64,000 nt of DNA, taken from contig CAWBGG010000002.1 of assembly GCA_963788205.1 (NCBI GenBank), positions 1,178,001 through 1,242,000 of the forward strand, given 5' to 3'. The position numbers were made by a program, and so were the translations under genes. The DNA comes from CAVVMA01 sp963788205 (GTDB taxonomy: Bacteria > Desulfobacterota > Binatia > Binatales > Binataceae). The notes below the pieces were generated by a model, which saw nothing but the letters and a program-made list of their open reading frames with translations, searched no databases and was not told where the DNA came from. Of the stretch, positions 31,622 to 41,822 are shown in pieces (the first letter of the stretch is position 1; the number at the start of each line of letters is the position of its first letter).

Positions 31622-33373
31622 TCAGTCCGCGACCGCCACGTGGCCTTCGAGCAGGCGATTCTGCGGCAGATAGTCCTCGGCAACCTCCGGCGAGCTGTAC
31701 TCGTAGGGCCCGCGATAGACCTGCGGCAAGGCTCCGGGCCAGTTGCCGTGCCCCGGAGGCGACGGCGCAGTCCACTCCAACGTGTTGGCCTGCCAGGGAT
31801 TCTCGGGGGCCTTCTTGCCGCGCGCCAGGGTCCAGATGATGTTCGCGAGCAGGATGAACTGCGCGGCGCCGAGCACGAACGCACTGATCGAGATGAAGAC
31901 GTTGATCGGCTGAACCGGCTTCAGGAAGTCGTATTGGGTGGGATCGTAGATGCGCCGCATCGCCCCCGCCATCCCAAGGATATGCATCGGAAAGAAGGTG
32001 CAGTTGAACGCGACGAAGGTAATCCAGAAGTGAATCTTGCCCAGGGTTTCGTTCATCATCTTGCCGAACATCTTGGGGAACCAATAGGTGACCGCGGCGA
32101 AGATGCCGAACAGGCTGCCGCCGAATAGCACGTAATGGATATGCGCGACGATGAAGTAAGTATCGTGGATATACATATCGACCGGCGTGGAGGCCATGAA
32201 AATTCCCGACAGTCCGCCGATCACGAACATCGCGACGAACGCCAGCGCGTTGAGCATCGCGGCGGTGAAATGGATGTCGCCTTTGTAGAGCGTGCCCAGC
32301 CAGTTGAAGGTTTTGATCGCCGAGGGCACTGCGATCACCATCGTGGTCAGCATGAAGCTTGTGCCGAGCGCCGGGTTCATCCCGGACTGGAACATGTGAT
32401 GGCCCCAGACGATCCATGACAGGAACGCGATCGCCGCCATCGCGTATGCCATCGCGCGATAGCCGAAGATCGGCTTGCGCGAGAAGGTCGCCAGCACGTC
32501 GGAGGTGATGCCCATCGCGGGCAGAATCATGATGTAGACCTCGGGATGGCCGAAGAACCAGAACAGATGCTGCCACAGCAGCGGCTCGCCGCCGCCCGCC
32601 GGCAGGAAGAAATGCGTGCCGCCGAGGCGATCGAACAGCAGCAGCGCCAGCGCCGTGGTCAAGACCGGCAGCGCCAGCAGGAGCAGAATCGCGGTGATGA
32701 ACAGCGACCAGATCACCAGCGGCAGGCGGAAAAAGGTCATGCCTTTGGTCCGCATATTGATGATGGTCGTGATGTAGTTGATCGAGCCCATCAGCGACGA
32801 GATGCCGAGCACGATCAGGCTGATGCACCACAAATTCTGGCCCCAATCGACGCCGGTATAAACCGGGACGGCCGTCAGCGGCGCGTATGAAGTCCATCCT
32901 CCTGCGGCCGGTCCGCCCGGCACGAAGAACGAGGCGAGGATGATCACGCCGGCCAGCGCGCCGACCCAGAACGAAAGCATGTTCAGGAACGGAAACGCCA
33001 TGTCGCGTGCGCCGATCATCAGCGGAATCAGAAAGTTACCGAAGCATCCGACCAGGATCGGCATCACCACGAAGAAGATCATGATCGTGGCGTGCATCGT
33101 GAACATCGCGTTGTAGGTATTGGGCGGGATCGCGCCGTCGTACATGAAGGGTTCCGGAACCCAATGGAAGCCCGGCACCGCGGTCTGCGGAAAGGCCAGT
33201 TCCCATCGCATCAGCATCGCCATCAAACCGCCGATCGACATCATGAACAGCCCCATGAGAAGGAACTGGCGGCCGATCATCTTGTGGTCGGTGGAAAAGA
33301 CGTAGGTGCGCAGGAAACCCAGCTCGTGATGGTCGGCGTGGGGCGAGGGCGCTGCAACTGCTGCCGTGCTCAT
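31622..33373 (-). CDS. ctaD: cytochrome c oxidase subunit I, aa3 type (583 aa)
   Basis: The catalytic heme-copper subunit. Motifs include FTMHATIMIFF (low-spin heme His), WFFGHPEVYIMILPAMGI (CuB His, cross-linked Tyr and proton-channel Glu), IVWGHHMFQSGM (CuB His pair), the K-channel AVPSAIKTFNWLGTLYKG and FIVAHIHYVLFGGSLFG (high- and low-spin heme His). The glutamate in HPEVY marks an A1-type proton pump. There are twelve membrane helices plus a C-terminal extension (PENPWQANTLEWTAPSPPGH, then PQVYRGPYEY) as in CtaD. The ribosome site aagaggaattcgtcaat precedes the ATG. It lies just downstream of ctaC. Confidence 0.95.
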   Translation of the reverse strand: MSTAAVAAPSPHADHHELGFLRTYVFSTDHKMIGRQFLLMGLFMMSIGGLMAMLMRWELAFPQTAVPGFHWVPEPFMYDGAIPPNTYNAMFTMHATIMIFFVVMPILVGCFGNFLIPLMIGARDMAFPFLNMLSFWVGALAGVIILASFFVPGGPAAGGWTSYAPLTAVPVYTGVDWGQNLWCISLIVLGISSLMGSINYITTIINMRTKGMTFFRLPLVIWSLFITAILLLLALPVLTTALALLLFDRLGGTHFFLPAGGGEPLLWQHLFWFFGHPEVYIMILPAMGITSDVLATFSRKPIFGYRAMAYAMAAIAFLSWIVWGHHMFQSGMNPALGTSFMLTTMVIAVPSAIKTFNWLGTLYKGDIHFTAAMLNALAFVAMFVIGGLSGIFMASTPVDMYIHDTYFIVAHIHYVLFGGSLFGIFAAVTYWFPKMFGKMMNETLGKIHFWITFVAFNCTFFPMHILGMAGAMRRIYDPTQYDFLKPVQPINVFISISAFVLGAAQFILLANIIWTLARGKKAPENPWQANTLEWTAPSPPGHGNWPGALPQVYRGPYEYSSPEVAEDYLPQNRLLEGHVAVAD

Positions 33374-33408
33374 ATTGACGAATTCCTCTTACGAAAACTG
33401 TTCCCGCG

Positions 33409-34074
33409 TCACTTGTTCGAGTACGCGTCCTTGAGCCACTTGTCGTAGTCTTCCTGCGACTGGACGTAGAGCGCGCCCTTCATGCCCGAATGGCCGAAGC
33501 CGCATAGCTGGGAACACGGGATCTCGTACTGCCCGACCTCGGTGGCCTGGAACCACAGGTTGATTACGCGGCCGGGAACCGCGTCCTGCCTAAGCCGCAT
33601 GTTGGGAACATAGAAGCTGTGAATAACGTCCTTGGACGAGAGTTCGATTCGCACCACCTTGTTGACCGGCACGTGCAGGTCGTTCTCGACCGTTACGTCG
33701 TCGGCGGTGCCCAGTTGGCCGTCCGGGCCGGGATAAGTGATCTCCCAGTTGAACTGCTTTGCCGTCACCTTGTAGAAGACATCGCCCGGCGGCCCGGTCT
33801 CCTTGATATAAGCCCAAGTCGAACGGCTGGCGAGCGCGAGCACCACCATGATGATCGCAGTGGCGCTGGTCCAGATGATCTCGAGGCGCGAATTGCCCTC
33901 GATATAGGTGGCTTTGCGGCCCGGCCGATGGCGGTACTTGACCAGGAACACCGCCATCGCGGCCGTCACCAGGACCCAGGTGACCATCGTGATCCAGAAG
34001 ATCACCTCGAACATGAGGTCGATCTGCGGGCCGAAGGTTGAAATATCGTGCGGAAAATAAAGATGCTCGAGCAT
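33409..34074 (-). CDS. ctaC: cytochrome c oxidase subunit II with CuA site (221 aa)
   Basis: It accepts electrons from a soluble carrier and passes them to subunit I. Two N-terminal membrane helices (residues 22-45 and 67-83) are followed by the periplasmic cupredoxin domain, with CuA ligands His152, Cys187, Cys191, His195 and Met198 (PCSQLCGFGHSGM). The usual glutamate between the cysteines is glutamine here, which still offers a backbone carbonyl. The aromatic patch KQFNWEITYPG for docking is present. No fused heme c domain follows, so an external cytochrome c or cupredoxin must deliver electrons. It is the first gene of the operon. Confidence 0.94.
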   Translation of the reverse strand: MLEHLYFPHDISTFGPQIDLMFEVIFWITMVTWVLVTAAMAVFLVKYRHRPGRKATYIEGNSRLEIIWTSATAIIMVVLALASRSTWAYIKETGPPGDVFYKVTAKQFNWEITYPGPDGQLGTADDVTVENDLHVPVNKVVRIELSSKDVIHSFYVPNMRLRQDAVPGRVINLWFQATEVGQYEIPCSQLCGFGHSGMKGALYVQSQEDYDKWLKDAYSNK

Positions 34075-34340
34075 CGCGAAGGTTTACCCCTGTCCCGTTG
34101 ACGCAGGCCGGCGGCGGCGAGTCGTCGAATCCAAACCAGTTCTCTCGACCCGCGATTGTGGGCCGATTGTCGCGCGCATGCAACTATTAACAGAATGAAA
34201 AATGTTCCCGGCTCCAGTTAACCTGCGCTTAAGCGAGATTAGCAATCCGCGGCGTGGTTTGTCACGTATCGCGGCTTGGGTTTCGTATCGCGAGCAGATA
34301 GAACACGCTTTGGCAATCCGTGAAAGGTCGGAGGTTCGGT
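34075..34340. promoter_or_regulatory. divergent promoter region between ctaC and the acyl-CoA ligase
   Basis: 266 bases, and the only upstream space for the oxidase operon. It is less GC-rich than the flanks (aacagaatgaaaaatgttcccgg near 34190). I see no unambiguous -10/-35 pair or operator, and no gene. Confidence 0.4.
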
Positions 34341-36125
34341 ATGGGGCGGAATGCGGCGACAATCGGACAGGCTTTCGAGCAGCAGGCCCACAAGTACGGC
34401 GATCGAACGCTGCTGAAAGCCAAGGCCGGCAAGGCCTGGCGCGATTACTCGTGGCGCGAAGTATCGGACGCCGCGGGCCGGCTGCGCGCCGGCCTGATCG
34501 CGGCGGGAATCAAGCCCGGCGATCGCATCGCGATTCTGGCGGACAATTGCCCGCAATGGGTGATCGTCGATCAGGCGGTGCTCGGGCTGGGCGCGATCGT
34601 GATCCCGCTCTACACCACCAGCGGCCACGAGGAGACGACTCACGTCATCAACGATTCGGGTGCGCGGATAGTCGCGGCTCGTGGCGAAGATACGATCGCG
34701 AAGATGATCCAGCTGAGCCCGTCGATGCCCGCGGTCGAAAGCATCATCGCGATGCATCCGGGGGCCGCGCCGCGCGATCGCGTCGACGGCGCGCCGGGAG
34801 TGAAGACCTTCGAGTCGATGAGCGCGGGCGATCCGGTCGGCGTCGCGGAGGGGCGCCGCGAGGATCTCGCGACGTTCATCTATACATCGGGCACGACCGG
34901 GCCATCCAAGGGCGTGATGCTCACGCACGGTAACATACTCGCCAACGCCGACAGCTCGCTCGACGCGCTGAAGCTCACCGAGCAGGACATGACGCTCTCG
35001 TTCCTGCCGGTCGCGCATTCCTTCGAGCGCACCGCCGGGCATTACACCGTGATGATGGGCGGCGGCGTGATTGCCTATGCCGAAGGGCTCGCACAGATCG
35101 CGCAGAACCTGCTCGAGATTCAGCCGACGGTGCTGCTGACCGTGCCGCGCCTGCTCGAAGTGATTCACAGCCGCGTGAAGCGCACCGTGGAGGCCGGCTC
35201 AGCGGTGCAGAAGACGCTGTTCAACGCGGCGGTGGAAGTCGGCAAGCAGGCCGCATGGTATCGCCATCGCGGCCGCGCCGTGCCGCCCCATCTCGCAATT
35301 CCGATGGCGCTGTTCCGCAGGCTGGTGTTCGCGCGAGTGCGTTCGGCGTTCGGTGAACGGCTGCGTTACCTGATTTCGGGGGGCGCACCACTGCCGACCG
35401 AAATCTTCGAGTTTCTGGCCGCCGCCGAGGTGCCGATCGTTGAGGGCTACGGGCTCACCGAAGCCGCGCCGGTGGTCTCGGTAAATCTGCACGGACGCAC
35501 GCGCTTCGGAACGGTGGGACGGCCGCTCAAGAACATCGAGGTCAAGACCGCGGCTGACGGCGAGTTGCTGGTCCGCGGTACCAACGTGATGAAGGGCTAC
35601 TACGGCCGCGAGCAGGAGACGCGGGAAACGATCGACCCCGAGGGATGGCTGCACACCGGCGATATCGCGCGGATCGACGCCGAGGGATTCATCGCGATCA
35701 TCGATCGCAAGAAAGAGATCATCGTACTGTCGGGAGGCAAGAACGTATCGCCCGCCAACCTTGAGACCCGGCTGACCAGCGATCCGTATATTTCCCAAGC
35801 CTGCGTGATCGGCGATCAGCGCAAGCATCTGGCGGCGCTGCTGGTGCCGAACTTCGAGAACCTGGGCGACTACCTCAAGCAGAACGGCCTTTTGGGAAAG
35901 TCACCCGAGGAGCTGGTGGCGGAATCGAAGTTCCGGTCGCTCTACCAGCAACGTTTGCGCGAATTCAACAAGTCGCTCTCGGACGTGGAGGCGATCGCGG
36001 GCTTCACCCTGCTCGCGCAACCGTTCTCGCAGGAGAATGGAGAACTGACCCCGACGCTCAAGGTGCGCCGCCGCGTCGTCCAGCAGCATTATCGCGAACA
36101 GATCGAGGCGATGTTCCGGGACTAG
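34341..36125 (+). CDS. long-chain fatty acid--CoA ligase / AMP-dependent synthetase (594 aa)
   Basis: It activates carboxylic acids with ATP and CoA through an acyl-adenylate. The phosphate loop TSGTTGPSKG is at residues 182-191. The adenine-binding motif VEGYGLTEAAPVVS and the hinge GWLHTGDIARIDAEGF, followed by DRKKEIIVLSGGKNVSP, are complete. The overall form is that of long-chain FadD15/FAA-type enzymes, with the insertion before the C-terminal domain. ATG 34341 is chosen because GGAGG lies seven bases upstream; a GTG at 34320 is also in frame. It divergently flanks the oxidase operon. The natural substrate is probably a long-chain fatty acid, feeding the acyl-CoA dehydrogenases. Confidence 0.9.
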   Translation: MGRNAATIGQAFEQQAHKYGDRTLLKAKAGKAWRDYSWREVSDAAGRLRAGLIAAGIKPGDRIAILADNCPQWVIVDQAVLGLGAIVIPLYTTSGHEETTHVINDSGARIVAARGEDTIAKMIQLSPSMPAVESIIAMHPGAAPRDRVDGAPGVKTFESMSAGDPVGVAEGRREDLATFIYTSGTTGPSKGVMLTHGNILANADSSLDALKLTEQDMTLSFLPVAHSFERTAGHYTVMMGGGVIAYAEGLAQIAQNLLEIQPTVLLTVPRLLEVIHSRVKRTVEAGSAVQKTLFNAAVEVGKQAAWYRHRGRAVPPHLAIPMALFRRLVFARVRSAFGERLRYLISGGAPLPTEIFEFLAAAEVPIVEGYGLTEAAPVVSVNLHGRTRFGTVGRPLKNIEVKTAADGELLVRGTNVMKGYYGREQETRETIDPEGWLHTGDIARIDAEGFIAIIDRKKEIIVLSGGKNVSPANLETRLTSDPYISQACVIGDQRKHLAALLVPNFENLGDYLKQNGLLGKSPEELVAESKFRSLYQQRLREFNKSLSDVEAIAGFTLLAQPFSQENGELTPTLKVRRRVVQQHYREQIEAMFRD

Positions 36126-36150
36126 ACCTCGCCACACGCGGCGCGCGGCT

Positions 36151-36648
36151 TCATTCCGACTTGCCGTTCTCGATCGCGATTAGTGCGTGAATCGTCACCA
36201 GCCGGACGATCACGTAGGCGCGTTTGCCCTTGGGCGTCTGCGCCTCGATATCGTCGTCCTGGGCCTTGCCGATCAACGCCCGTCCGAGTGGCGACGACAG
36301 CGAGATGCGGTTTTGCGACCCGTCGACCTCTTCCGGCACGACGATTTCGTATTCGATCTTGCCGCCGGCGTCGAGGTCTTCGAGCTCCACCCTGCTTCCC
36401 AGGCCGACGGTGTCGCGTGGGATGGAGTTAAGGTCGATCATCGCGAGCTCCGCGATCCGCGCCTCCATATTGCCCAGCCGCGCGCGCAGGAATTCCTGGC
36501 GCTGCTTGGCCATCGCCCACTCCGCGTTCTCGCTGAGATCGCCGTGCGCGCGGGCGCGTTCGAGTTCCTTGGGCAGGTCGATAGTCAGCTCGCGCTTGAT
36601 ATTCTCGGCTTCTTTGCGCAAGCGTTTGATCACGGGTAGTTCAGCCAT
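36151..36648 (-). CDS. greA: transcription elongation factor GreA (165 aa)
   Basis: It rescues backtracked RNA polymerase by stimulating cleavage of the transcript. The N-terminal coiled-coil finger carries the family's acidic tip, RAHGDLSENAEWAMAKQRQ. The C-terminal FKBP-like domain ends with SLSSPLGRALIGKAQDDDIE. Compared with E. coli GreA (158 aa) the length is normal. It is convergent with the acyl-CoA ligase and is followed upstream by the Lrp-type domain gene 39 bases away on the same strand. Confidence 0.93.
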   Translation of the reverse strand: MAELPVIKRLRKEAENIKRELTIDLPKELERARAHGDLSENAEWAMAKQRQEFLRARLGNMEARIAELAMIDLNSIPRDTVGLGSRVELEDLDAGGKIEYEIVVPEEVDGSQNRISLSSPLGRALIGKAQDDDIEAQTPKGKRAYVIVRLVTIHALIAIENGKSE

Positions 36649-36687
36649 AGGTCAAAGCCATCCTTGCAGACTTGAATTTCGGCGGCG

Positions 36688-36922
36688 CTAGTCGGCGACG
36701 ATTGAGGTAAGGCTGCGGTTGACGCCGATGACGCTCTGGATCTTCTGCACCACCATCTCGCCGAGCGACGAGACGTTCGGCCGCCTCCGCGACGGCGATA
36801 ATGTCGTGCGGGCCGGTCACGGCGTGCGCTGAAGACACGCCGGGCACTTGCCGGATCTTGCCCGCGACTTCCTTGGCCTTGCCTGGCGAAGTGTCGATCA
36901 AAATGAAGGCTTTTACTGCCAT
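36688..36922 (-). pseudogene. Lrp/AsnC ligand-binding (RAM) domain protein, one extra base near 36780
   Basis: A stand-alone RAM domain: MAVKAFILIDTSPGKAKEV, QVPGVSSAHAVTGPHDIIAV, and in the next frame VSSLGEMVVQKIQSVIGVNR and SLTSIVAD. Removing one base (GCG GCC g AAC GTC) gives 77 aa, the usual size of this family. No helix-turn-helix is present. Such small proteins form dimers that sense amino acids and often modulate larger Lrp proteins. Conservation is full on both sides of the shift, so a sequencing insertion is the likely cause. Confidence 0.8.
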
Positions 36923-36968
36923 GATGTTACCTCTCGCCCGCGTAAAGGAGACCTGCGCTCCCTTAAAT

Positions 36969-37331
36969 TTAGTGGCCCGGCGGCGGCTTCTCGCCGGCGA
37001 CCCAGGTGCCGGCGCCCTGCCCTGATGCGGCCGCGGTCCGGATTCGGCGTACGTCTTCGGGAGTTTGCCGCCCCGGCATCCCGAGACCGCGCATCAGCGC
37101 ATTCGCCATGTTGGAGGTGAGGCGATCCCTGATAGTCGGCTGGTCGCCGATCTGGGCGTCGAGCACCGCGTCAACCTGCTCGCGGGTCAGCCCCTCGGTC
37201 ATGAAGATGTCGACCAGACCGGCTGCACCCACGTCGCCCCCCGCCTTCTGCACGACCGAAACCACCTTGGCGCATCGCGAGCAAGTGCGGCGCAGTAGAC
37301 CGCTATACGTTCGGCAATAGAGGCAGCGCAT
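36969..37331 (-). CDS. hypothetical zinc-ribbon-like protein (120 aa)
   Basis: Near the N-terminus CLYCRTYSGLLRRTCSRC gives two CxxC pairs 11 residues apart, a likely zinc site. The rest is helical, with DIFMTEGLTREQVDAVLDAQ and DRLTSNMANALMRGLGMPGR, and ends in a glycine/proline-rich tail. I recognise no family. The start is uncertain: 37331 is used here, but 37391 and 37463 are in frame and the longer form adds another CEQAVPM cysteine. It is followed by the Lrp-type gene on the same strand, 46 bases away. Confidence 0.5.
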   Translation of the reverse strand: MRCLYCRTYSGLLRRTCSRCAKVVSVVQKAGGDVGAAGLVDIFMTEGLTREQVDAVLDAQIGDQPTIRDRLTSNMANALMRGLGMPGRQTPEDVRRIRTAAASGQGAGTWVAGEKPPPGH

Positions 37332-37576
37332 TGGTACCGCCTGCTCACAGGTGTAGGCCCGCCTGTGGTTCCCCTCCGTCTGCAAGGCCATATAAGACGG
37401 CCATCGGCCCCAATAAACAGACGAAGCGGCCGTTCGCGCCAAGGGCCGCGCGGCTCGCTTCATTTGGTGACGTTACACCCCTGCGCCAAGTTCGGGCAAG
37501 TATGGAATCGCTGCTGGCGATACGATCTCAGCGCGCTTGACAGTGAACGACAGCGAACGATATTGTTGAATTGAAA

Positions 37577-37591
37577 TGAGAATCATTCTCA
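37577..37591. promoter_or_regulatory. Fur box upstream of the FTR1 permease gene
   Basis: TGAGAATCATTCTCA is a perfect 7-1-7 inverted repeat, the core of ferric uptake regulator sites, and sits in AT-rich flanks. It ends 22 bases before the permease ATG. Fur with Fe(II) would repress this promoter, so the permease should be made under iron limitation. Confidence 0.85.
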
Positions 37592-37613
37592 ATTAAGGCG
37601 GAACGGGCCCTCA

Positions 37614-38420
37614 ATGGCTGGAACGGCTGTACCATATGTCTTTTACTCCGCGGGCATCCTGTTCCGCGAAGGGCTGGAAGCGCTGCTGGTCATAATCGCG
37701 CTGGCCGCCGGCGTCCGCGACGCCGGTTCCGGCAAGACCCGCAGCATCTACCTGGGCGCAGCCATCGCCATCGCGGCCAGCCTGATAGTCGCGTTCGTGG
37801 TCTACGATCTGATCGGCGATAACGCGAGTGACGCGCTCGAAGGGGTGTTCCAGATTTTCGCCGCCGCCACGCTTTTCTATGTAAGCTCGTGGCTGACCGC
37901 AAAGAGCCAAGCTGGTCGTTGGCAACACTTTATAAATTCGAGGGTTGAAAAGGCCGAAGCCAGCGCCCTGCCCTCGCTGGCGCTCGGGCTAACCGCGTTT
38001 TTGGCCGTGATGCGCGAGGGCGGTGAGACGATCGTTTTTTTCCAGGCCCTGATGGCGGGCGCGACCGAGACCGCGGAGAAGCACGCGGTTGCGACCGGGA
38101 TCGCTATCGCCGCCGTGGGACTGGCCGTCACGTTTGTGGCGCTACGCAAGGTCGCGGCGCGAATCCCGGTCCGCGCGCTATTCTCTTCGACCTCGATCAT
38201 GCTCTATCTGCTGGCGGTGGTTTTCGTCGGTCAGGGTATCGCGAGCTTCCAGGAGGCTGACGTAATCGGCGCAACCTTCGTCAACCATGTCCCAACGATC
38301 GTGGTGCTGGGAGTCTATCCCACCGTCCAGAGCCTGGCGGCACAGGCGCTGTTGCTGAGCGTCGCGGCGATCGCGGTCATAAGGCCGCGGCCCGCGGCGA
38401 TCGTGCCAGCCGTCCGCTAG
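37614..38420 (+). CDS. FTR1 family iron permease (268 aa)
   Basis: An inner-membrane iron importer of the FTR1/EfeU family. Seven membrane segments are visible. The two hallmark iron-binding motifs are REGLE (residues 18-22) and REGGE (134-138), each inside a helix. EfeU and FTR1 work with a ferroxidase (EfeB/EfeO or a multicopper oxidase); none is adjacent here. Regulation by Fur is indicated by the site at 37577. The next gene is convergent. Length and motifs are complete. Confidence 0.9.
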   Translation: MAGTAVPYVFYSAGILFREGLEALLVIIALAAGVRDAGSGKTRSIYLGAAIAIAASLIVAFVVYDLIGDNASDALEGVFQIFAAATLFYVSSWLTAKSQAGRWQHFINSRVEKAEASALPSLALGLTAFLAVMREGGETIVFFQALMAGATETAEKHAVATGIAIAAVGLAVTFVALRKVAARIPVRALFSSTSIMLYLLAVVFVGQGIASFQEADVIGATFVNHVPTIVVLGVYPTVQSLAAQALLLSVAAIAVIRPRPAAIVPAVR

Positions 38421-38434
38421 TCCAGGACCTTCCG

Positions 38435-38953
38435 CTACGGACTATCGCCCAATCGCACCAGCGGCTCGCCGTGTGCTTTGACGAGGATCTGCTCGACCTC
38501 GGTACCCACCTTCTCGGCTGCGAACAGCGACTGGTAGCCAAGGCTGAGACATTCCGAAACCGACGGATCGCGGCCGAGACTGCTCGCGCGGACGCGGCGC
38601 AGAACCTCGCGCAAATCGCCGTCAGCCTGCTGCATACGTTGATAGCGCAATTCGACCATCGAGATCTGCCCGCCGCCCGAAAAAATCTGCAGCGCGAACG
38701 CCTGATCGCGCTCGGCCTGCCCCAGACGCGCCAGCGATTGCCGAATTTCAGAACAGGAACTGCCGGCCGAGGCTTCCGGCTGATCGGGAAGCTGTCCAGC
38801 GCGCGCGCTGGCCGCGCCTGTCAGCGCTAGCAGAAGAGCGGCAAACAACTCCGGGATAAACTTCGATTGGGGACGGGCAAGCCTTGAAAGCGAAAGAGCC
38901 GGGTCATTCGCCGGCGCCGGACGTAAGAGCATTCCGGTCATCGGGCCGGTCAT
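38435..38953 (-). CDS. hypothetical exported protein (172 aa)
   Basis: A probable signal peptide is at residues 33-52 (IPELFAALLLALTGAASARA). If translation starts at 38932 (MLLRPAP), the peptide sits closer to the N-terminus. The mature part is helical and charged, with QSLARLGQAERDQAFALQIF and AAEKVGTEVEQILVKAHG. It has two cysteines (SSCSEIR, VSECLS) that could form a disulfide. No family is recognised. It is convergent with the FTR1 gene, and the next gene upstream on the same strand is a small membrane protein. Confidence 0.5.
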   Translation of the reverse strand: MTGPMTGMLLRPAPANDPALSLSRLARPQSKFIPELFAALLLALTGAASARAGQLPDQPEASAGSSCSEIRQSLARLGQAERDQAFALQIFSGGGQISMVELRYQRMQQADGDLREVLRRVRASSLGRDPSVSECLSLGYQSLFAAEKVGTEVEQILVKAHGEPLVRLGDSP

Positions 38954-38981
38954 CGGGGCGGTCCTTGGGGCAGACAGATTC

Positions 38982-39167
38982 CTACTTTCGCATCTCTTCG
39001 ATTATCTTGTCGCGGTGGCCGTGTTCGATAAGCTGGTCGTTGCGGCGCGCCTGTTTGAGCCCCACGTAGCTGAAAAACAGCACCAGCAGCATCATCCCCA
39101 TGATCGGGATGTTGTCCGGCTGGGTGAGGATACCTATAAACTCCTGAAACCCGGTAACGTGTTCCAT
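38982..39167 (-). CDS. small single-pass membrane protein (61 aa)
   Basis: The sequence is MEHVTGFQEFIGILTQPDNI, a membrane helix (PIMGMMLLVLFFSYVGLKQ) and a charged tail (ARRNDQLIEHGHRDKIIEEM). Small proteins with a PDNIPIxGM helix and a N-D-x-L-I-E tail accompany multiheme cytochrome and bc-type complexes in other anaerobic or soil lineages, as far as I recall. Here it stands about 4 kb from the bc locus and on the same strand. Its ribosome site (GGAACGAAAATC) is good. Confidence 0.55.
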   Translation of the reverse strand: MEHVTGFQEFIGILTQPDNIPIMGMMLLVLFFSYVGLKQARRNDQLIEHGHRDKIIEEMRK

Positions 39168-39632
39168 GATTTTCGTTCCAGCGAAATGCGAAATCTGAAG
39201 CCCTCGGTTAATCGTCTACCAACCGCGTGGGTCATGTCAACTTACGCGGCGCGTGGTAGTGGTAAAGTTTGGGCTGCGATAGGCAGGCGAGTATACGGCA
39301 CGCTTGGAGGGCGGCGAAAGTGAGCGGTGTGAGATTCTTCGCGCGCTCAGAATGACGTTGAATGGGACTGTTTGGAATCTACCAGATGAGACCATCTGAC
39401 GTCATTCTGAACGGAGTCTGCGCAGTGAAGAATCTCACACCGCTCACTTTCGCCCCCTCAGGCGCGGGCGCCCTCCGCCGGCAATCGCAGAACCAATTTC
39501 GACCACTACCCGGCGCCGGTGAGCGGTCGGCGCGGTATGGCATCGGCGGCTCCATCGCGCTATCCATACACTGAAGACTGACACGGGTGTCAGTCGAGGC
39601 TTTGAGGCGCGCCGGAGAGAAAGACCATCCTG
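39168..39632. other. intergenic region with a hairpin transposon-like element
   Basis: 465 bases with no supported gene. The only structure is the inverted-repeat element at 39314-39453. The remainder, up to the acyltransferase, should contain that gene's promoter (gacacgggtgtcagtc at 39576-39591 is a small palindrome, GACACGGGTGTC). Confidence 0.5.
39314..39453. repeat. 140-bp MITE-like element with 27-bp perfect terminal inverted repeats, copy 1
   Basis: The left end (GTGAGCGGTGTGAGATTCTTC preceded by GCGAAA) and the right end at 39427-39453 are perfect reverse complements over 27 bases. Inside are a second inverted pair (CAGAATGACGT / ACGTCATTCTG) and a short unique loop. It is non-coding and very similar to the element at 63190-63330, including the flanking segments of about 30-40 bases on both sides. 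Confidence 0.88.
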
Positions 39633-40392
39633 ATGGGGAACAATGCACAAGCTTCGGGACTCGCGGTCGGCGCGGCCGGCCGCCCCTTCAAGTTGATTTG
39701 GGGCACGCTGGCCACGGGGCTCTCGCTGCTCTATACGGCGATACTGGCCCCGTTCGCGGCCTTGTTCGCCGCCTTCGATCGTCCGAATTGGGTCAGCGCT
39801 GTCGGACGGGTATGGGCGTGGCTGATCATCCGGACCTGCGGAATCAAGCTCGAAATCGAGGGGCTCGAGAACCTCGCCGGACTCGACGGGTGCATCCTGG
39901 TCGCCAACCATCAGAGCTTCTTCGACATCTTTGCGACTCTCGCGTTCATTCCCGGCCAGGTCCGGTTCGTGGCCAAGAAAGAGCTCGATGAAGATTCCGC
40001 TCATCGGCTACGCGATCAAGAATTCCGAGCATGTGGTGATCGATCGCGACTCCGGCGGCGGCTCGATTCGCAAGGCGGTGAAGATCATACGGTCAGGCCG
40101 CCGGATGTGCGTCTTCGCGGAAGGCCATCGTTACAGCGACAATCGCGTCCACGAGTTCAACGAAGGCGCGGCATGGCTCGCTCTTGCGGCCAAAGTGCCC
40201 TGCGTCCCACTGATTTTCAGCGGCACCGCCGCGTTTTTCCCGCGCAAGGCGAAGGTTGTGATCCCGGGCGGGCGGATGCGCATGACGGTGGGCAAGCCGA
40301 TCAGCGTCGAGGGGCTCGGAAGCGAAGACCGCGCCGAGCTTACCCGCCGCCTCGAAGACGCGGTGCGCGCGTCATTCATCACCGAACTGTAG
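39633..40392 (+). pseudogene. 1-acyl-sn-glycerol-3-phosphate acyltransferase family protein, one extra base at 39987
   Basis: A PlsC-type acyltransferase of 252 aa after removal of one base (AAA GAG CTC g ATG AAG). The N-terminal membrane helix (LIWGTLATGLSLLYTAILAP) is followed by the catalytic H-x4-D motif NHQSFFD, FVAKKEL, then after the shift MKIPLIGYAIKNSEHVVIDR and the substrate motif FAEGHRYSDNR, where FPEGTRS is usual, and VPCVPLIFSGT. The histidine in place of threonine in the EG-R block is a variation. The enzyme esterifies lysophosphatidate to phosphatidate in the inner membrane. Both halves are fully conserved, so the shift may be a sequencing insertion. Confidence 0.85.
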
Positions 40393-40461
40393 GGCGGAAT
40401 TTTTCGAGCCCGCCGCGCCTGCGCGAGCGCCTTGCCCGGCGGCGTGATATCAGTATCGCGC

Positions 40462-41819
<1,358 letters not shown>

Positions 41820-41822
<3 letters not shown>

